Below, piece by piece: positions 6,543 through 14,417 of a stretch of DNA of 64,000 bases (the first letter of the stretch is position 1; every line of letters starts with the position of its first letter). The translations under genes were made by a program, and so were the position numbers. Source of the DNA: Clostridium sp. BJN0013 (GTDB taxonomy: Bacteria; Bacillota; Clostridia; Clostridiales; Clostridiaceae). A model generated the notes under the pieces. That model worked only from the letters and a program-made list of their open reading frames with translations, did not search any database and was not told where the DNA came from. The stretch spans positions 1,674,001 to 1,738,000 of the forward strand of contig NZ_CP162495.1 of NCBI RefSeq assembly GCF_040939125.1, given 5' to 3'.

Positions 6543-6761
6543 GTGAATAAACTTACTAAGTTGAGAGAATCAAAAGGTTGGTCTCAACAAAAGCTAGCTG
6601 ATAAATCAGGAGTATCACAAGCATATATAAGTGAACTGGAACTCGGGAGAAAAAATCCCACAGTTAAAATATTGCTAAAACTATCCCAAGCCTTAGAAGT
6701 ATCGGTAAGTAAGTTGCTGGAGTTGGATGATACAGAACCAACTCAAAAAGAAGTAGTATAG
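6543..6761 (+). CDS. Cro-like XRE regulator, cassette 4
   Basis: 72 aa from GTG 6543, placed after AGGAGGTGTTCAAG. The HTH is SQQKLADKSGVSQAYISELELG. It ends in KEVV as in the other Cro proteins, but here the codons are AAA GAA GTA GTA and no longer make a ribosome site. The next gene lies 75 bases on with its own site. Confidence 0.8.
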   Translation: MNKLTKLRESKGWSQQKLADKSGVSQAYISELELGRKNPTVKILLKLSQALEVSVSKLLELDDTEPTQKEVV

Positions 6762-6836
6762 CCAACTCACACAATAATTAAAACTGCATATAATACTGTA
6801 GCTAAGTATGCTTAAAAATACCGGGGAGGTGTTATT

Positions 6837-7016
6837 TTGCAAAAGCCAATAAACGTAAGAGTCCATTATCCAGAAGATCCTAAGCTGCTTGATGAATTGG
6901 AAACAAGGAAAGCAAGATCTTTTGTTAGGGCATTAGTGAGTGAATATGAACTACCTCCTGACCAGATAGATGAACTTATAGAAAGAATAAAGGAAAAACA
7001 AACAGTGGCTAGTTAA
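6837..7016 (+). CDS. small ribbon-helix-helix-like protein
   Basis: 59 aa from TTG 6837 after GGGGAGGTGTTATT. The sequence INVRVHYPEDPKLLDELE and SFVRALVSEYEL has the beta-strand then helix-helix pattern of RHH regulators. It fills the accessory position of cassette 4. The family call is from pattern only. Confidence 0.5.
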   Translation: MQKPINVRVHYPEDPKLLDELETRKARSFVRALVSEYELPPDQIDELIERIKEKQTVAS

Positions 7017-7200
7017 AGATTCATCTACCAGGGATAACAAACAAGTTAACTAAAGCTTAAATATCTTAATTTATATAATAAGTATATTTAAAGTAACAAC
7101 TTAAATATAACAAACTTTAAAGTAGATATAAATATGGTAAAATCTACATTTTAAAAAATATCTATCAAAGATTCTACAGCGAAGGGAGGTGACAGAAAGA

Positions 7201-7716
7201 GTGATAGGAACTGCAATAAAAGAAGCTAGGGAAGAAAGGGGGATGACACAAGAAGAATTAGGGCAACTAAGTTTTTTATCAGACAAAATGATAAGCGCTA
7301 TAGAGACAGGCAGGAGGAGACTAACAAAAGAGAATTTAAAAAACATTTGTAAAGAGCTTGATGAACCAAGGCTTTATTTTGAAGCAGCAAGTGAAGTTAC
7401 TGGTGATGTTTTTACATTACATTGGTTGGATGGTGAAGCTACTGATTTACACAGGGCTTCTGTAAAGGACAAGGTAATAGAAGAATTAGACGAAGCAATA
7501 AAAGCAATAAATTTAACAAAACTTTATAAAAAACCAATTTGTTGTAATTCAGAGGATAAAGAAATTATAGAAGAAAGCATACAGGAGACAATAGATGTTT
7601 ACATTGCAAGTGCTATTTACATAGCAATAATGTGCAAAGAATATAGTGTAAATATTAAAGGAATGTTTGATCAGCAGAAAGAAAAAATGATTACTCGCAG
7701 ATACATTAAAAGATAA
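7201..7716 (+). CDS. HTH (XRE) regulator with unknown C-terminal domain
   Basis: 171 aa from GTG 7201, 9 bases after GGGAGGTGAC. An upstream GTG at 7189 overlaps that site. The N-terminal HTH is TQEELGQLSFLSDKMISAIETGRRRL. The C-terminal 110 residues are helical and not recognised. It is the first gene on the early rightward side after the switch array and may set early gene expression (inference). Confidence 0.7.
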   Translation: MIGTAIKEAREERGMTQEELGQLSFLSDKMISAIETGRRRLTKENLKNICKELDEPRLYFEAASEVTGDVFTLHWLDGEATDLHRASVKDKVIEELDEAIKAINLTKLYKKPICCNSEDKEIIEESIQETIDVYIASAIYIAIMCKEYSVNIKGMFDQQKEKMITRRYIKR

Positions 7717-7837
7717 GAATATCCGCTACTATATAAAAATTATTTTGTAGATAAATGCAAAAACTTCTCCAATATATTCTATGCTGCAAAGTAAAAATTA
7801 TTACTATTAAAAATAAAAAACGAAAGGATGGTCTAAG

Positions 7838-8065
7838 TTGGCAAAATACAAACTACGTGAAAAAGTAAGATTTGAATTTAAGTGCCACGAAACCAGGGTA
7901 GGAACTATAAAGAAAGTTAAAAAAGGATTGTTCGGTACTAAGTATCTAATTACAGTTGCATATTCAAGTTCTTTATTAGGTACAAATTCAAATACATGCT
8001 TTTACTGGATGAAGGAAGATAAAATAATTGAGAATCTTCCACCTGGTTATAAAGGGTGGTACTAG
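7838..8065 (+). CDS. hypothetical phage early protein
   Basis: 75 aa from TTG after GAAAGGATGG. Basic, probably an SH3-like small barrel by its KV/VGTIKKVKKG pattern. Not recognised. First of a run of closely spaced small early genes. Confidence 0.5.
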   Translation: MAKYKLREKVRFEFKCHETRVGTIKKVKKGLFGTKYLITVAYSSSLLGTNSNTCFYWMKEDKIIENLPPGYKGWY

Positions 8066-8077
8066 AGGTGACACACA

Positions 8078-8278
8078 ATGAGGATAAAGGATTTGCTAAA
8101 TTCCAGACAGGAATTTGGAAACACAGCAAGAACAATTGTTAAAACGCTATGTTACCCATATGATGATGCGGATTACTACGCCGATTCTTTAGAAAGATTA
8201 CCATTAAATAAATATTCTGAGGAATTGAAGAATATGGAACGACCATGTAGGAGGAAAAGGAGGAAGGTAGATGTTTAA
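8078..8278 (+). CDS. hypothetical phage early protein
   Basis: 66 aa with GAGGTGACACAC before ATG. Very basic C-terminus (RPCRRKRRKVDV). The last 8 bases overlap the next gene, whose ribosome site AGGAGGAAGGT lies in this coding end. Function unknown. Confidence 0.5.
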   Translation: MRIKDLLNSRQEFGNTARTIVKTLCYPYDDADYYADSLERLPLNKYSEELKNMERPCRRKRRKVDV

Positions 8279-8480
8279 CCAGAGATACAGAGCTTACCTT
8301 AAAGCCACAGGTATAGACCCAAGCAAAGTAAGAGGATATCAATACATGGCGTGGCTTGAAGATATGTGGGACCAATTTGTGGAGGAGAAAGGTATCAAAA
8401 CAGATTTTAACTTAGATGGGGAATATGCTGGTGAATTTGACAATTGGATGGAGAAGAAAGTTGGGAAGGAGGCAGTATGA
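8271..8480 (+). CDS. hypothetical phage early protein
   Basis: 69-aa acidic protein (GYQYMAWLEDMWDQFVEEKG). Overlaps its upstream neighbour. Its end (KKVGKEAV, AAGGAGGCAGTATG) supplies the ribosome site for the next gene. Not recognised. Confidence 0.5.
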   Translation: MFNQRYRAYLKATGIDPSKVRGYQYMAWLEDMWDQFVEEKGIKTDFNLDGEYAGEFDNWMEKKVGKEAV

Positions 8481-8633
8481 ATGGATTTAAGTAAATTATC
8501 TACAAATGATTTAAAGAACGCTATCTGGACTTATAACAATGGTATGGTTCCAATTGGAGGGCTAGATGTAATGCGATATCGCAAGGAGCTTATTCTTAGA
8601 GGCGAAGATGGCAAAGGATATGGAGAGGAGTAG
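8481..8633 (+). CDS. hypothetical small protein
   Basis: 50 aa, MDLSKLSTNDLKNAIWTY..., preceded by AAGGAGGCAGTATGA. Tightly packed between neighbours in the early operon. Function unknown. Confidence 0.5.
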   Translation: MDLSKLSTNDLKNAIWTYNNGMVPIGGLDVMRYRKELILRGEDGKGYGEE

Positions 8634-8635
8634 TA

Positions 8636-8851
8636 ATGAAGTACTTAGATAAAAAAGGTAATGAGATATTTGTAAGTACTGGCTTAGGCAGTGAATACGG
8701 AACTTTTAGAAAAAGTAAGAATGGTGGATTGCACAGAGTGAAGTCTCCATCAATGCCAATGGTTTCATCCAGAGAAGAGGCACAGGAAAATTTAGATGCG
8801 TGGGCTAGGAAAAATGGATTGAAGGTAGCAGGAAAGCAGGTGCAGTCATGA
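8636..8851 (+). CDS. hypothetical small protein
   Basis: 71 aa with a GGAGAGGAG ribosome site lying in the end of the previous gene. Contains a SSREEAQENLDAWARKNG helix. The end overlaps the Spo0E-like gene by 4 bases (ATGA). Function unknown. Confidence 0.5.
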   Translation: MKYLDKKGNEIFVSTGLGSEYGTFRKSKNGGLHRVKSPSMPMVSSREEAQENLDAWARKNGLKVAGKQVQS

Positions 8852-9072
8852 CCATAGAAGTTGCTAGAGATAAGTTACATGAATGTATTGATTTATATGA
8901 CTTATCAGGTATTAGAACTTTAGAAGTTAGTCAGGAAATGGACGAGCTTGTAAATGCAGAAATGAGAAAAATGAAGGAGGGAAAATATGACACAGCTAGG
9001 AACTCAAGTGATGGGAATATACAGCCTTATAGCAGTTATTGCACTAGCTATATATCACACAATCAGATTTAA
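8848..9072 (+). CDS. Spo0E-like aspartyl phosphatase family protein
   Basis: 74 aa. Residues 5-40 match the Spo0E-like helical hairpin: ARDKLHECIDLYDLSG followed by LEVSQEMDELVNAEMRK, with the signature SQ(E/L)xD seen as SQEMD. Family members dephosphorylate Spo0A~P and delay sporulation. A phage copy could hold back host sporulation (inference). The C-terminal 30 residues overlap the next gene in another frame and are probably non-essential. Confidence 0.65.
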   Translation: MTIEVARDKLHECIDLYDLSGIRTLEVSQEMDELVNAEMRKMKEGKYDTARNSSDGNIQPYSSYCTSYISHNQI

Positions 9073-9151
9073 AAGAGAAGATGATGCAGAGAATCAATTA
9101 ACCATAGTTGTTTTGATACCGGTGATTATATTCTTGGCAAATGTTATTTAA
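8987..9151 (+). CDS. small membrane protein
   Basis: 54 aa, ATG after AAGGAGGGAAAAT. Two hydrophobic segments (MGIYSLIAVIALAIY and IVVLIPVIIFLANVI) flank a charged loop. Begins inside the Spo0E-like gene. Function unknown. Confidence 0.5.
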   Translation: MTQLGTQVMGIYSLIAVIALAIYHTIRFKREDDAENQLTIVVLIPVIIFLANVI

Positions 9152-9166
9152 AGAGGAGGCAAATAG

Positions 9167-9316
9167 ATGAGAGACAAAGAGTTTGTGAAGCTGCAGAAGG
9201 AAAATAAAAATCTAAAAGCACTTTTAGAAGAAAGCTTTGATTTTATAGAATTCTATAGAGAAAGAGCAAGGTACTTGGAAGGTGTGTACAAGCAGTTGGA
9301 TATTAAGAAGGATTAG
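9167..9316 (+). CDS. small coiled-coil protein
   Basis: 49 aa after AAGAGGAGGCAAATAG. Charged, helical (FVKLQKENKNLKALLEES). Its GGATTAGGAGG end provides the ribosome site for the YopX gene. Function unknown. Confidence 0.5.
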   Translation: MRDKEFVKLQKENKNLKALLEESFDFIEFYRERARYLEGVYKQLDIKKD

Positions 9317-9329
9317 GAGGTTGGAGTAG

Positions 9330-9677
9330 ATGCAAAGAAAAATTGAATTCAGATGCTGGGATAAATGGACAAAACAAATGTTACCAGTGTTAAGTATAGA
9401 TTGCAAGGAAACTTATTCTTCGGAAAGAGGAAATATCGTATTAATGCAGTACACAGGATTGAAAGACAAAAATGGTGTAGAAATTTATGAGGGCGATATA
9501 GTAACAGATGGCATAATTAATTACGTTGTTGCTTTTTATATGGGCTCATGGCGTTTAAAACGAAATATAAAGGGTGACACATGGTGGAAATCTTTATACA
9601 GATATATTACAAACTATAAGTATAAAGTTATTGGTAACATTTATGCTAACCCAGAGCTTTTAAAAGAAGGTGAGTAA
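9330..9677 (+). CDS. YopX-family protein
   Basis: 115 aa. Typical YopX features: the N-terminal IEFRCWDKWTKQML, then LMQYTGLKDKNGVEIYEGDIV, and the C-terminal YKVIGNIYANPELL. Widespread phage accessory protein of unknown function. Sits in the early operon. Confidence 0.85.
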   Translation: MQRKIEFRCWDKWTKQMLPVLSIDCKETYSSERGNIVLMQYTGLKDKNGVEIYEGDIVTDGIINYVVAFYMGSWRLKRNIKGDTWWKSLYRYITNYKYKVIGNIYANPELLKEGE

Positions 9678-9678
9678 C

Positions 9679-9903
9679 ATGGATGCACTTACAGAAGATA
9701 AGCTTGAAATGGCAGTAAGGTTGTATTTCAAAGGATATACATTAAACGAAGCCCTTGAAATAGTAAGACATGATGATGTATGCCTAGATAGTGATGGTAA
9801 GCTCTATGAACCATATACAGGGAGAACTGTATGTGAGGATGTTGGAGATGCAACTGATAAACAGATAGCACAGTTATTAAAGATAAAAAGAGAGTCCTTA
9901 TAA
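9679..9903 (+). CDS. hypothetical protein
   Basis: 74 aa from ATG 9679 after GAAGGTGAG. Contains MAVRLYFKGYTLNEALEIVRHDD, a helix pair that resembles an HTH. Not recognised. Followed by a terminator-like hairpin. Confidence 0.5.
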   Translation: MDALTEDKLEMAVRLYFKGYTLNEALEIVRHDDVCLDSDGKLYEPYTGRTVCEDVGDATDKQIAQLLKIKRESL

Positions 9904-9929
9904 AAGGACCATAAATAATAAATCGTTAA

Positions 9930-9956
9930 CCCCATTCTACCGCAGAATGGGGGAAA
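9930..9956 (+). terminator. hairpin terminator after the small early genes
   Basis: Stem CCCCATTCT / AGAATGGGG with a 5-base loop and an A-rich rather than T-rich tail on this strand. It separates the small early genes from the recombination genes. Could be a weak terminator or processing site. Confidence 0.4.
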
Positions 9957-10074
9957 AATCAAATATGGGAGAGAATGATATATGATTTCTTTATATATTA
10001 TGTAGCAGTGTGATTTATGTGAGTAGTATTTATTACTTCTATAGAAAAAAGTAAATATGTAGGAGGGGCAAAAG

Positions 10075-11019
10075 TTGTACAAGGTATTGACCAAAACTAA
10101 AGATATGACAGAAATAGAATGGCTAAAGAGCAGGCAGCAAGGGATTGGAGGCTCTGATGCAGGGGCAATCCTTGGAGTGAATAATTATAAAACGCTCTTT
10201 GATGTATATATTGATAAAACTCAAGACATAGTTGAACCAAACGAACAAAGTGAAGCTGCTTATTGGGGGATAGTGCTTGAACCTATGGTAGCAAAAAGAT
10301 TTTCAAAAGAAACTGGTAAAAAAGTAAGAAAGAGAAATGCAATACTTCAAAGTATAAAATATCCTTTTATGACTGCAAATTTAGATAGAGAAATAGTTGG
10401 AGAGAAATCATTATTGGAATGTAAAACTACAAATGCATATCTGGCTAAGGGCTGGGAAAGTGAAGAAATACCAGTAAGCTATCTGGCACAGGTTATGCAC
10501 TATCTGGCTGTTACAGGGGATGAAAAGGCATATATAGCCGTGCTTATAGGCGGACAAAAGTTTATATACAAGGAAGTCCAAAGAGACGAGGAACTTATAA
10601 ACATAATTGTGGCCAAAGAAAAAGACTTCTGGGAAAACAATGTACTTAAAAGAGTGCCGCCTAAGTTGGATGGTTCTGATGCGGCAGAAAGATATTTAAA
10701 AGAAAGATTCAAGGACTCAGTTCCGGGGACGGTTGTAAATCTAAAATCTGAATATAAGGACAAGATTAGAGATTACCTTGAACTTAAAAATACAATAAAA
10801 ACCCTTGAGCTGCAGGCAAAAGAAATTGAAAACAATATAAAACTTGAGCTAGGCGAGGCAGAGATTGGGTATGCACATAAATATGAAATTGACTGGAAGA
10901 GTATAACTGCTAATAAATTTGACAATAAAAGATTTAAGAAGGACCATCCGGAACTATTTAAGCAATATTTGAATACCAGTTCCTATAGAAAATTCAGTAT
11001 CAAGGAGGTACAAGTATAA
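10075..11019 (+). CDS. yqaJ: YqaJ-type viral recombinase (5'-3' exonuclease)
   Basis: 314 aa from TTG after AGGAGGGGCAAAAG. Lambda-exonuclease/PD-(D/E)XK fold: GIGGSDAGAILGVNNY near residue 23, Glu in YWGIVLEPMV, D in TANLDREI and the LLECKTT catalytic E-x-K. It would chew 5' ends for the RecT annealase encoded two genes downstream. A C-terminal extension follows after about residue 200. Confidence 0.9.
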   Translation: MYKVLTKTKDMTEIEWLKSRQQGIGGSDAGAILGVNNYKTLFDVYIDKTQDIVEPNEQSEAAYWGIVLEPMVAKRFSKETGKKVRKRNAILQSIKYPFMTANLDREIVGEKSLLECKTTNAYLAKGWESEEIPVSYLAQVMHYLAVTGDEKAYIAVLIGGQKFIYKEVQRDEELINIIVAKEKDFWENNVLKRVPPKLDGSDAAERYLKERFKDSVPGTVVNLKSEYKDKIRDYLELKNTIKTLELQAKEIENNIKLELGEAEIGYAHKYEIDWKSITANKFDNKRFKKDHPELFKQYLNTSSYRKFSIKEVQV

Positions 11020-11216
11020 TGGGAAATCCAGCATTTAGAACGCTTATAAATAGCTTTAATGCTCAATTGAAGACTATGAATAATGAAGATTTTAAATTAT
11101 ATGATCCAAGCGATTGTGAGTATTTTATAGATTCTATATATTATGACAGTGATAAAGATAAAATAATGTGCAAGTTTAAGGAGGATAAAGAACAATGGCA
11201 ACAACAGAGAGTTTAA
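11019..11216 (+). CDS. hypothetical protein between yqaJ and recT
   Basis: 65 aa, ATG overlaps the yqaJ stop, with AAGGAGGTACAAG before it. Its last 22 bases overlap recT, and AAGGAGGATAAAG within it is the recT ribosome site. Acidic (CEYFIDSIYYDSDKDKI). Function unknown. Confidence 0.55.
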   Translation: MGNPAFRTLINSFNAQLKTMNNEDFKLYDPSDCEYFIDSIYYDSDKDKIMCKFKEDKEQWQQQRV

Positions 11217-12046
11217 AAAAGCAGCTTATAAAAAAAGAGTCTAAACCACCAAAAGATCCTTTTAAAGCACTTGTCTATTCGGCGGGGATAAAGAAAAGGT
11301 TTGAGGATATGCTGGATAAACAGGCAAATGGATTTATAACAAGTTTACTTAATTTAAAGCAGGATAAATTAAAAGGCTGTGATGACATGACAGTCTTGGG
11401 AAGTGCCTTAAAGGCAGCTTCCTTGAAATTACCCATAGATCCTAATCTGGGCTTTGCATGGATAATACCTTTTAAAAACCATGGAAAATTAGAAGCGCAG
11501 TTTCAGATAGGATATAGGGGATTCATACAGATGGCTCAAAGGTCGGCACAATATAAAAAGCTTAGTGTAACAGAGATATATGAAGGACAATTTAAGAGCT
11601 TTAATCCACTTACAGAGGAACTGGAGCTGGATTTAGAAAACAAGCAGTCAGATGCAGTTATGGGATATGCAGCATACTTTAGGCTTCTTAATGGATTTGA
11701 AAAAATAGTGTACTGGAATAAAGAAAAGGTAACATCTCATGCGAGGAGATTCAGCAAGAGTTTTGAAAAAGGACCATGGCAGACAGATTTTGATACAATG
11801 GCCAAGAAAACAGTACTTAAAAACATGCTTTCAACATGGGGAATTCTAAGTATTGATATGCAGGAAGCAATTACAAGTGATGGTAAAATAATTAGAACTA
11901 ACGAGGACAATTATGAGGTACTTGAAGAGGAAAAAGAGTTAGATGCTACTGATGTGGAGTATACAGAAACAGAGGAAGAAGACAAGGAACAGGATGAGAA
12001 GGATTTGTATAAAGGCACACCGTTTGAAGAAGGTGCGGAAAGCTAG
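11195..12046 (+). CDS. recT: RecT-family single-strand annealing protein
   Basis: 283 aa. RecT core: ALKAASLKLPIDPNLGFAWI, QFQIGYRGFIQMAQRS and KKTVLKNMLSTWG. It binds ssDNA made by the YqaJ nuclease and anneals homologous strands. The C-terminus is strongly acidic (EEEKELDATDVEYTETEEED). Pairing with yqaJ as in skin/PBSX-type phages. Confidence 0.92.
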   Translation: MATTESLKKQLIKKESKPPKDPFKALVYSAGIKKRFEDMLDKQANGFITSLLNLKQDKLKGCDDMTVLGSALKAASLKLPIDPNLGFAWIIPFKNHGKLEAQFQIGYRGFIQMAQRSAQYKKLSVTEIYEGQFKSFNPLTEELELDLENKQSDAVMGYAAYFRLLNGFEKIVYWNKEKVTSHARRFSKSFEKGPWQTDFDTMAKKTVLKNMLSTWGILSIDMQEAITSDGKIIRTNEDNYEVLEEEKELDATDVEYTETEEEDKEQDEKDLYKGTPFEEGAES

Positions 12047-12065
12047 AATTATTTTAGAGATTACA

Positions 12066-12101
12066 AAGCAGGGCTGCCGGTACCGATCTGGCAGGCTGCT
12101 T
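12066..12101 (+). terminator. hairpin between recT and the replication gene
   Basis: Arms AAGCAG.GCTGCC and GGCAGG.CTGCTT with an 11-base loop, followed by only a few T/A bases. May attenuate or process the operon transcript. Confidence 0.35.
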
Positions 12102-12126
12102 AAAATTCCAATGCGGAGGAGAAATT

Positions 12127-13017
12127 ATGAAGGAGACGTATTACTTCTCTCATGACTATAATGCCAGAAATGATCCCAAAATACTCGCCATGAGAAGCGA
12201 GTATGGAGCAGAAGGTTATGGATGGTATTGGATGATTATTGAGATATTAAGGGAACAGCCTGAATATAAACTTGAATATAATAAATACTTGTGCATTACG
12301 TTAGCAATGCAACTGCAATGCGACAAAAATGCATTGCATGAGTATGTAGAAAAATGCATAAATGAGTATAAATTATTTGAGTCTGATGGCACCTATTTTT
12401 GGTCAAATAGTTTGCTAAGAAGGATGTCTGAAAAGGATGCTAAAAATGATGCTAAATCAGAGAAAGCAAGAAAGGCTGCTAATGCCAGATGGCACAAGGA
12501 TTCAGAGACTAAAAAAACTGATGAAAATAATACAGAAAATGATGCTAAAAAAAATGCTAGTGATGCGCCTGCAATGCATGAGCAATGCATAGCAATGCTA
12601 AAAGAAAAGAAAGGAAAGGAAAAGAAAATAAAAGATAATGTTGTTATTAAAAAAGAAAATAAAGAAAAAGAGAACTGGGTAGTAGCACTCGATTATTTCT
12701 GTCAAAAATCAGGTAAGCCAGATGCTCAATTAAGAATAAGTGAAAGGGAAGCAGCCCAAAAAGTCTGTGAAGAGGTACCGATTCTTGAAACAGTCCTTAA
12801 GGGTATAGATAAAGCGTTTGCCGATTTTAAACCAGATACCGATTCTGATAAAATCAACAGCTTTAAATACTGTGTACCTGTAATAAAAAAGCTGTATGCT
12901 GGATTGCAAAATAAAAATTCTAAGAAAAATGGAGGTGGGAAGCGTGGAAGTTCTAAACAGGATACTGACTCAGGTGAGGACTCAAGCCCATACGACTTCT
13001 CAAGATTTGGGGGGTAG
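12127..13017 (+). CDS. replication initiation protein, DUF4373/DnaD-like
   Basis: 296 aa with CGGAGGAGAAATT before ATG. The N-terminal Lin1244/Lin1753-type (DUF4373) domain is YYFSHDYNARNDPKILAMRSEYGAEGYGWYWMI (first bases only shown here in part). A lysine-rich linker follows, then a DnaD-like helical region. Neighbouring a DnaC-like loader it probably starts phage replication. Six GCAATGC repeats lie inside the gene, as phage origins often do. Confidence 0.75.
   Translation: MKETYYFSHDYNARNDPKILAMRSEYGAEGYGWYWMIIEILREQPEYKLEYNKYLCITLAMQLQCDKNALHEYVEKCINEYKLFESDGTYFWSNSLLRRMSEKDAKNDAKSEKARKAANARWHKDSETKKTDENNTENDAKKNASDAPAMHEQCIAMLKEKKGKEKKIKDNVVIKKENKEKENWVVALDYFCQKSGKPDAQLRISEREAAQKVCEEVPILETVLKGIDKAFADFKPDTDSDKINSFKYCVPVIKKLYAGLQNKNSKKNGGGKRGSSKQDTDSGEDSSPYDFSRFGG
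12304..12598 (+). repeat. GCAATGC iterons, candidate phage origin
   Basis: GCAATGC at 12304, 12315, 12571, 12582 and 12592, and its reverse complement at 12331. This makes two clusters of three, spaced 10-16 bp within each. They fall in the linker-rich coding sequence of the replication gene, where such origins often sit. Confidence 0.5.
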
Positions 13018-13753
13018 ATCTGTGTATAAATGCCCTGTATGCCAGGATACCGGATGGGCGAAAACAAAAACAGGATACAGAAGATGTAGTTGCTACGAAA
13101 AAGAACATGCCAAAATGCTTTGGAAAAGTTTTGGGGTGGACCCTGCAAAGGTGAAAACTCTGAATGATTACAAGGGCTATGATGATGTCACTAAAAAAGC
13201 TTTGTACATGGCTAAAGCCTATATACGTGACTTTGAAAGTATCATGGATACCGAAGAAAATAGCTTTGCTTTATTAGGGCAATCTGGAGCAGGGAAAAGC
13301 CATATAGCAATAGCCATAGGTGCAGCACTTTTGAACCGAAAAAATCCTGTGCAGGTTATATATATGCCTTATCTTGAAGCTATGAGAGAACTTAAGGCAA
13401 ATGTCAATGATGATGAATATTACTTGAGATTATCTGACAGGTATAAGAAAGCAAAAGTGTTGATTATAGACGATTTGTTTAAGGACAAAGTTAAAAATGG
13501 GCAGATGATTAAAGACAGGTACGGAAATAGAATAGGGCTTAGCGACGTTGATATAAAGCACATAATGCCAATTATAAATTACAGGTATTTTAATAAATTC
13601 CCAACACTGATAAGTACGGAGTGTACAATGGGGATTCTTGTAGAGCTTGATGAAGCACTGGCAAGGAGAATACTTGAACCTTGTGGAGATAACATAACGG
13701 TTTTCAAGGGTGCTGAGTACAATTATGGGATGAGGGAATTTGTTAGAAAGTGA
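12944..13753 (+). CDS. DnaC-like helicase loader (AAA+ ATPase)
   Basis: 269 aa from GTG 12944 after GGAGGTGG. An upstream ATG overlaps that site. The N-terminal zinc-binding segment is CPVCQDTGW...CSC, Walker A is LGQSGAGKS, Walker B is KVLIIDDLF and the arginine finger region is ALARRILEP. It loads the replicative helicase at the origin. The start overlaps the replication gene by 74 bases. Confidence 0.88.
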   Translation: MEVLNRILTQVRTQAHTTSQDLGGRSVYKCPVCQDTGWAKTKTGYRRCSCYEKEHAKMLWKSFGVDPAKVKTLNDYKGYDDVTKKALYMAKAYIRDFESIMDTEENSFALLGQSGAGKSHIAIAIGAALLNRKNPVQVIYMPYLEAMRELKANVNDDEYYLRLSDRYKKAKVLIIDDLFKDKVKNGQMIKDRYGNRIGLSDVDIKHIMPIINYRYFNKFPTLISTECTMGILVELDEALARRILEPCGDNITVFKGAEYNYGMREFVRK

Positions 13754-13766
13754 GGAGGAAAACCAA

Positions 13767-14018
13767 ATGAAATCAACAGGGATAGTTAGAAAAGTAGACC
13801 AGCTGGGTAGAGTAGTTCTACCGAAGGAGTTAAGAAAAAAATTGGATATGCCAGAGGGTGTACCGTTGGAAATGGTTGTAAATGGAGATGAAATTATTTT
13901 AAAAAAGTATAAGCCTGCTTGTATATTCTGTGGAGAAACAGAGGATGTTGTGAAGTGGAAAGGGAAAAAGGTGTGCCAGAGGTGCTTGGATAACCTTAAG
14001 ACAAGTAGATTGAGGTGA
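13767..14018 (+). CDS. AbrB/SpoVT-family transition-state regulator with zinc ribbon
   Basis: 83 aa from ATG 13767 after GAGGAGGAAAACC. The N-terminal AbrB swapped-hairpin is STGIVRKVDQLGRVVLPKEL. The C-terminal CIFCGE and CQRCLD form a four-cysteine zinc site. Clostridial phage proteins of this form may regulate phage or host genes. Confidence 0.85.
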   Translation: MKSTGIVRKVDQLGRVVLPKELRKKLDMPEGVPLEMVVNGDEIILKKYKPACIFCGETEDVVKWKGKKVCQRCLDNLKTSRLR

Positions 14019-14023
14019 TAAAA

Positions 14024-14348
14024 ATGGCAGTTGCATTCGAAAGGAAAAAAGAAACCCTTGACTTCGTAAGAGATAATTGGGAAATTATGCCCAAAAAAGA
14101 TATGGCGAAGAAATTAGTAATAAGGACAAATGCTTTGAATATTTCAGCAAGAATGATGATAACGTAAAAATCAATTAATTAAAAAGGCGTCAAAAAAATT
14201 TAAAATTCCAAAATCCTTAGTAGAATCCTATTATTGTGAATGGAAAAATAAGTATATGGATTGTAATATAAAAGGATATAATCATAATCCGTGGCACAAG
14301 GATAAAAATGTGATGAGAGTTAGACAAAAGCAGAGGGTGAGGGCGTGA
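14024..14348 (+). pseudogene. frameshifted small phage protein
   Basis: The first frame (ATG 14024 to TAA 14165) gives 47 aa. The +1 frame then continues from 14163 to 14348 with coherent sequence (KNQLIKKASKKFKIPKSLVE and a WK.KYMD segment) but has no start codon. I read one ancestral gene of about 108 aa broken near the A-run at 14166-14170. A programmed shift or sequencing error are alternatives. Confidence 0.5.
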
Positions 14349-14417
14349 GAAGTAAATTAATAATCATAGAGAATGTCAGACCCATAAAATTTGGTAATCA
14401 GATAGGAATGAAGATGG

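Noticed and set aside
12393-12590. Antisense ORF in the replication gene
   Set aside because: No ribosome site, low-complexity Ser/Leu/Ala translation of a Lys/Asp-rich linker.
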